In this document: positions 61,661 to 64,000 of the stretch, in pieces | Position numbering within the stretch: position 1 is the stretch's first letter | Layout: each line of letters begins with the position of its first letter | Origin: Crocinitomicaceae bacterium | GTDB lineage: Bacteria > Bacteroidota > Bacteroidia > Flavobacteriales_D > Crocinitomicaceae | Length of the DNA: 64,000 nt | Assembly (NCBI GenBank): GCA_029254025.1 | Contig: JAQWYK010000002.1 | Coordinates: forward strand, 62,001 to 126,000 | Direction: 5' to 3' | Notes under the pieces: generated by a model | The model's database searches: none | Told to the model about the DNA's origin: nothing | The model's input: only the letters and a program-made list of their open reading frames with translations | Made by a program: the position numbers and the translations under genes

Positions 61661-63538
61661 TTATTGTTGGCTGGCATTGAGTTCCCCTGCCACATTATCC
61701 CCTACAACAGCTTCAGTCACGTTCATAATGTGATCTCCTACTTTCTCCAGGGAGTAAAATAAATCGCTATAAAAAATACCACTTTTTACATTGTATTCTT
61801 GACGCTCAATATTTTCAAAGTGCTCAGTTCTGAGAAAGTCACGGAAACTATTCACTTCGTTTTCTTTATTCAAGGCCGAACTGAAGGAAACCGTTTTGTA
61901 ATCAGCTTTCAAATTGCTAATCATAATAGTGAATGCCTCATCGACTAGGCCGATCATATGAATCAAGTTTTTACGTTGTTCTGGACTAAACCAAATTTTC
62001 TCCCCTTCTTTCCTGTTTAAAGTTAAGGACATATGGTAGAAGATATCTCCAATACGTTCGAGGTCATTGATTATCGCAAGCATACCCCTTACTCTGCGAC
62101 TCGTATCCTCACTCAACTCATTTTCTGCCGCTTTTGCCAGGTAATTAGATATTTCGACCTCTACGCGATCAGTAATCTCCTCGTATTTGGCGATTTTATC
62201 GTAATAATATTTCTTTTTCTTCTTGTCAGATTCAACCAACAACTTACTAAAGAATCCAAGCATTTTACTGGTGATTGTACCAAATTTAGCCACCTCCTTC
62301 TTCGCTTCAATAATAGAGAGTTCTGGTGTGGCCAATACACCCGCTTTGATGTAATCCAAGTGAAAAACATCATCGTCGCCTTGTTTTTTAGGTACGAGTC
62401 TCACTACCCAAGCTACAATTTGATCTAAAAACCATACCGTAACAAATACGTTGATTACGTTAAATGCTGTATGAAAAAGAGCCAATCCAACTGCTCGTGA
62501 AATACCACTCGTACGGGGATCTTCTAAACCAAAGACATTTGTCACGACACCATCGATTCCAACAATAAACCAACGGAATAGAAAAACCATCCATATAGCT
62601 CCAATAATATTAAAAAGGAGATGGGCCATTGCAGCGCGCTTAGCATGCACATTGCCGGGAATAGCGGCAATATTTGAAGTAATGGTGGTACCAATATTCC
62701 CTCCCAACACCATTCCTAATCCCAATTCATAAGGAATGATAGCTCGCTCACACAACAAAATAGTAATCAATAGTGCCGCAGTACTCGATTGAACAACGAT
62801 CGTAATAACTGCACCGATAATTAAAGCTAAGACAACTGACCATACACCAACACCCGACACTTCTTGGAGAAAATCGAAATGACTACTATTAGTGATTTCA
62901 TCTGGAATACCAGCCTTTAACAACTCTAACGCCATGAAAAGCAAGGCCAATCCAGCGAATGTCTCTCCCCATGATTTAACACGGCCTTTATTACTAAATA
63001 AAAATGCAATCGCAATTAAAAAAAGAATGAGTGAATAGTCACCTATCGGCGCTACAAATCCAAAAATAGCAATCAACCAACCCGTAATAGTAGTACCGAT
63101 GTTTGCGCCCATAATAATTCCTACACTCTGCTTTAAGCTCAAAATACCATTATTCACAAAACTAACTACCAATACCGTGGTTGCCGAGGATGATTGCACC
63201 ATGGATGTTGTTAATAATCCAGTAAAAATTCCATTCCATTTATTCGAAGTTATGTTGGTCAGTATTTGACGCAATTGACTAGATGCCGCTTTTTGAATTC
63301 CTTCACTCATGGTTTTCATACCATGAATAAAAAGACCAAGCGCCCCGAAAAGAATGAGCAAGTGAACCACCAGACCGGATGATACAGACCAGCTCGATTC
63401 AAAATCAAACTCAAAAATACCCAATTCCTTGGGCAGATGACCCAGCACCCCTTTTGATTCAACTGAGTGATCCAACCAGTAAATTGCGCTGGTAAGAATG
63501 ACGGCTAACAACAGAAATGTAATTCTACTTAACTTCAC
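61661..63538 (-). CDS. Na/phosphate cotransporter with PhoU-like domain
   Basis: This 625-residue transporter of the PNaS/NptA type brings phosphate across the inner membrane using Na+. Two inverted repeat units carry the signatures QSSSATTVLVVSFVN with GANIGTTITGW and QSSTAALLITILL with GGNIGTTITSN. The C-terminal 200 residues are a PhoU-like helical domain (ERIGDIFYHMSLTL, LEKVGDHIMNVTEAVV). The start codon is GTG (63538). Proximity to ppk1 fits phosphate uptake with storage, but the two are not one operon. Confidence 0.9.
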   Translation of the reverse strand: MKLSRITFLLLAVILTSAIYWLDHSVESKGVLGHLPKELGIFEFDFESSWSVSSGLVVHLLILFGALGLFIHGMKTMSEGIQKAASSQLRQILTNITSNKWNGIFTGLLTTSMVQSSSATTVLVVSFVNNGILSLKQSVGIIMGANIGTTITGWLIAIFGFVAPIGDYSLILFLIAIAFLFSNKGRVKSWGETFAGLALLFMALELLKAGIPDEITNSSHFDFLQEVSGVGVWSVVLALIIGAVITIVVQSSTAALLITILLCERAIIPYELGLGMVLGGNIGTTITSNIAAIPGNVHAKRAAMAHLLFNIIGAIWMVFLFRWFIVGIDGVVTNVFGLEDPRTSGISRAVGLALFHTAFNVINVFVTVWFLDQIVAWVVRLVPKKQGDDDVFHLDYIKAGVLATPELSIIEAKKEVAKFGTITSKMLGFFSKLLVESDKKKKKYYYDKIAKYEEITDRVEVEISNYLAKAAENELSEDTSRRVRGMLAIINDLERIGDIFYHMSLTLNRKEGEKIWFSPEQRKNLIHMIGLVDEAFTIMISNLKADYKTVSFSSALNKENEVNSFRDFLRTEHFENIERQEYNVKSGIFYSDLFYSLEKVGDHIMNVTEAVVGDNVAGELNASQQ

Positions 63539-64000
63539 TACTCCGGATTATTGGAAATCATTTATGTTTAACAAACGGCGAAGTTAAACGTTGTTGGGAA
63601 CATATCTACTCAGAATTAAACTTTTAATGTTTTGGTAACATTCTAGTATAAATCGCTGAAAACCCGTTTAACCAGAATTTCGTTATTGATAATAGCCGAC
63701 ACATAAGGTAAGTAAATGTGTGCTAAATGAATTAGAGCCCAGACGGGCGTACGGAACTCTAATTACACTAATCAACCTAACCTACTACTAATGGCACAAA
63801 GATACTGCTGTTTTTCCAATCTTGAAACTTATCTGAATTGAATTTCGGTCGTAGAAATTCATTAAAAATAATATAATCAAGGTGTTCATCAAAAAAGGCT
63901 GCCAACCATCATCGATTTATCTATATATTTCATCGATTTAAATGTTGAATTAATCTTTTGTTAAAACTGAATTCTGAGAGCTGGATAGTTAAATTGTTTT
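63539..64000. other. Gap at the right end with a hairpin and promoter
   Basis: This 462-bp region holds no supportable gene. It contains a candidate small RNA (63725-63804); the rest is AT-rich, with no tRNA or clear ORF on either strand. A gene may begin to the right of the window. Confidence 0.5.
63725..63804 (-). ncRNA. Candidate small RNA or 5' leader upstream of the cotransporter gene
   Basis: TATCTTTG (minus strand, 63797-63804) is followed by GTGCCATTAG. A hairpin with arms AATTAGAG (63730-63737) and CTCTAATT (63757-63764) and a GC-rich loop lies 30-70 bp downstream. The transcript could end there, or run on as a 250-base leader of the cotransporter gene. The promoter is followed by the same GTGCCATNAG word as the RNA candidate at 59880. 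Confidence 0.4.

Noticed and set aside
1-64000. tRNA, rRNA, transposase or phage genes
   Set aside because: None was recognised on either strand by reading. A covariance-model scan could not be run, so small RNA genes might be missed.

Overview
The window looks like chromosome of a flavobacterium-type Bacteroidota, probably near Fluviicola/Crocinitomicaceae (taxonomy is inferred). The DNA is AT-rich. Many starts lack a Shine-Dalgarno sequence, and promoters fit the Bacteroidota form (TTG or TTTG, about 17-21 bp, then TAnnTTTG). Lineage markers include a type IX secretion sorting domain, DUF5686, RemB/Wzi-like barrels, an UpxY-type NusG paralogue, HisKA_2 kinases with TPR sensors and Big_5 lipoproteins. 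No rRNA, tRNA, CRISPR array or insertion sequence was seen.

Layout. 1-5.4 kb: a TonB-dependent receptor cut by the window edge, then ridA, a membrane protein, free methionine sulfoxide reductase and an Ig-like lipoprotein. 5.5-16.8 kb: a TPR histidine kinase, two thioredoxin-fold proteins, topB-folA-thyA, a lipoprotein, lptB, a DUF5686 barrel and a DEAD-box helicase. 17-25 kb: a pirin, a large secreted protein, purT and two tandem RemB-like barrels. 24.8-28.3 kb: a metal-homeostasis-like island with a Fur/Zur regulator, a lipoprotein gene broken by an in-frame TGA, a divergent TonB receptor and a small Cys/His-rich lipoprotein. 28.3-51.8 kb: a large minus-strand surface-polysaccharide locus. 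52-64 kb: an NtrC-type regulator, a LysR pseudogene, a polyprenyl diphosphate synthase, a cluster of small secreted proteins, polyphosphate kinase, a LuxE-like acyl-protein synthetase and a Na/phosphate cotransporter.

Polysaccharide locus. In transcription order it carries a UDP-sugar epimerase, UpxY antiterminator, pgi, a nucleotidyltransferase, rmlB-A-C-D, a nonulosonic-acid cassette (PseB-like dehydratase, PseF-like cytidylyltransferase, SDR, NeuB-family synthase, GNAT), Wzx flippase, a sialyltransferase-like protein, a Wzy-like polymerase, a DUF1972 glycosyltransferase, the initiating sugar-phosphate transferase, Wza and Wzc. This is a Wzx/Wzy assembly line making a polymer likely to contain rhamnose and a sialic-acid-like sugar.

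Most interesting observations. (1) Between the GNAT gene and wzx lies an undetected, heavily frameshifted remnant of a second synthase of the pseudaminic acid synthase (PseI) type, a scar of cassette replacement beside the present NeuB-type gene. PseB and PseF are still present, but no PseC or PseG is visible. (2) Gaps between locus genes carry long inverted repeats built from TTTAGA words, and a perfect 12-bp hairpin straddles the upxY stop codon. These are candidate elements on which the antiterminator could act. (3) rmlC is frameshifted at a run of seven A. (4) The 3' end of the polyprenyl synthase gene is duplicated about 2.9 kb downstream, bracketing the secreted-protein cluster. (5) The Zur-like regulator and TonB receptor share a promoter region with a repeated TTTGCAAYATTG motif and a TGCAA-N5-TTGCA palindrome. 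(6) Two promoter-plus-hairpin units look like small RNAs.
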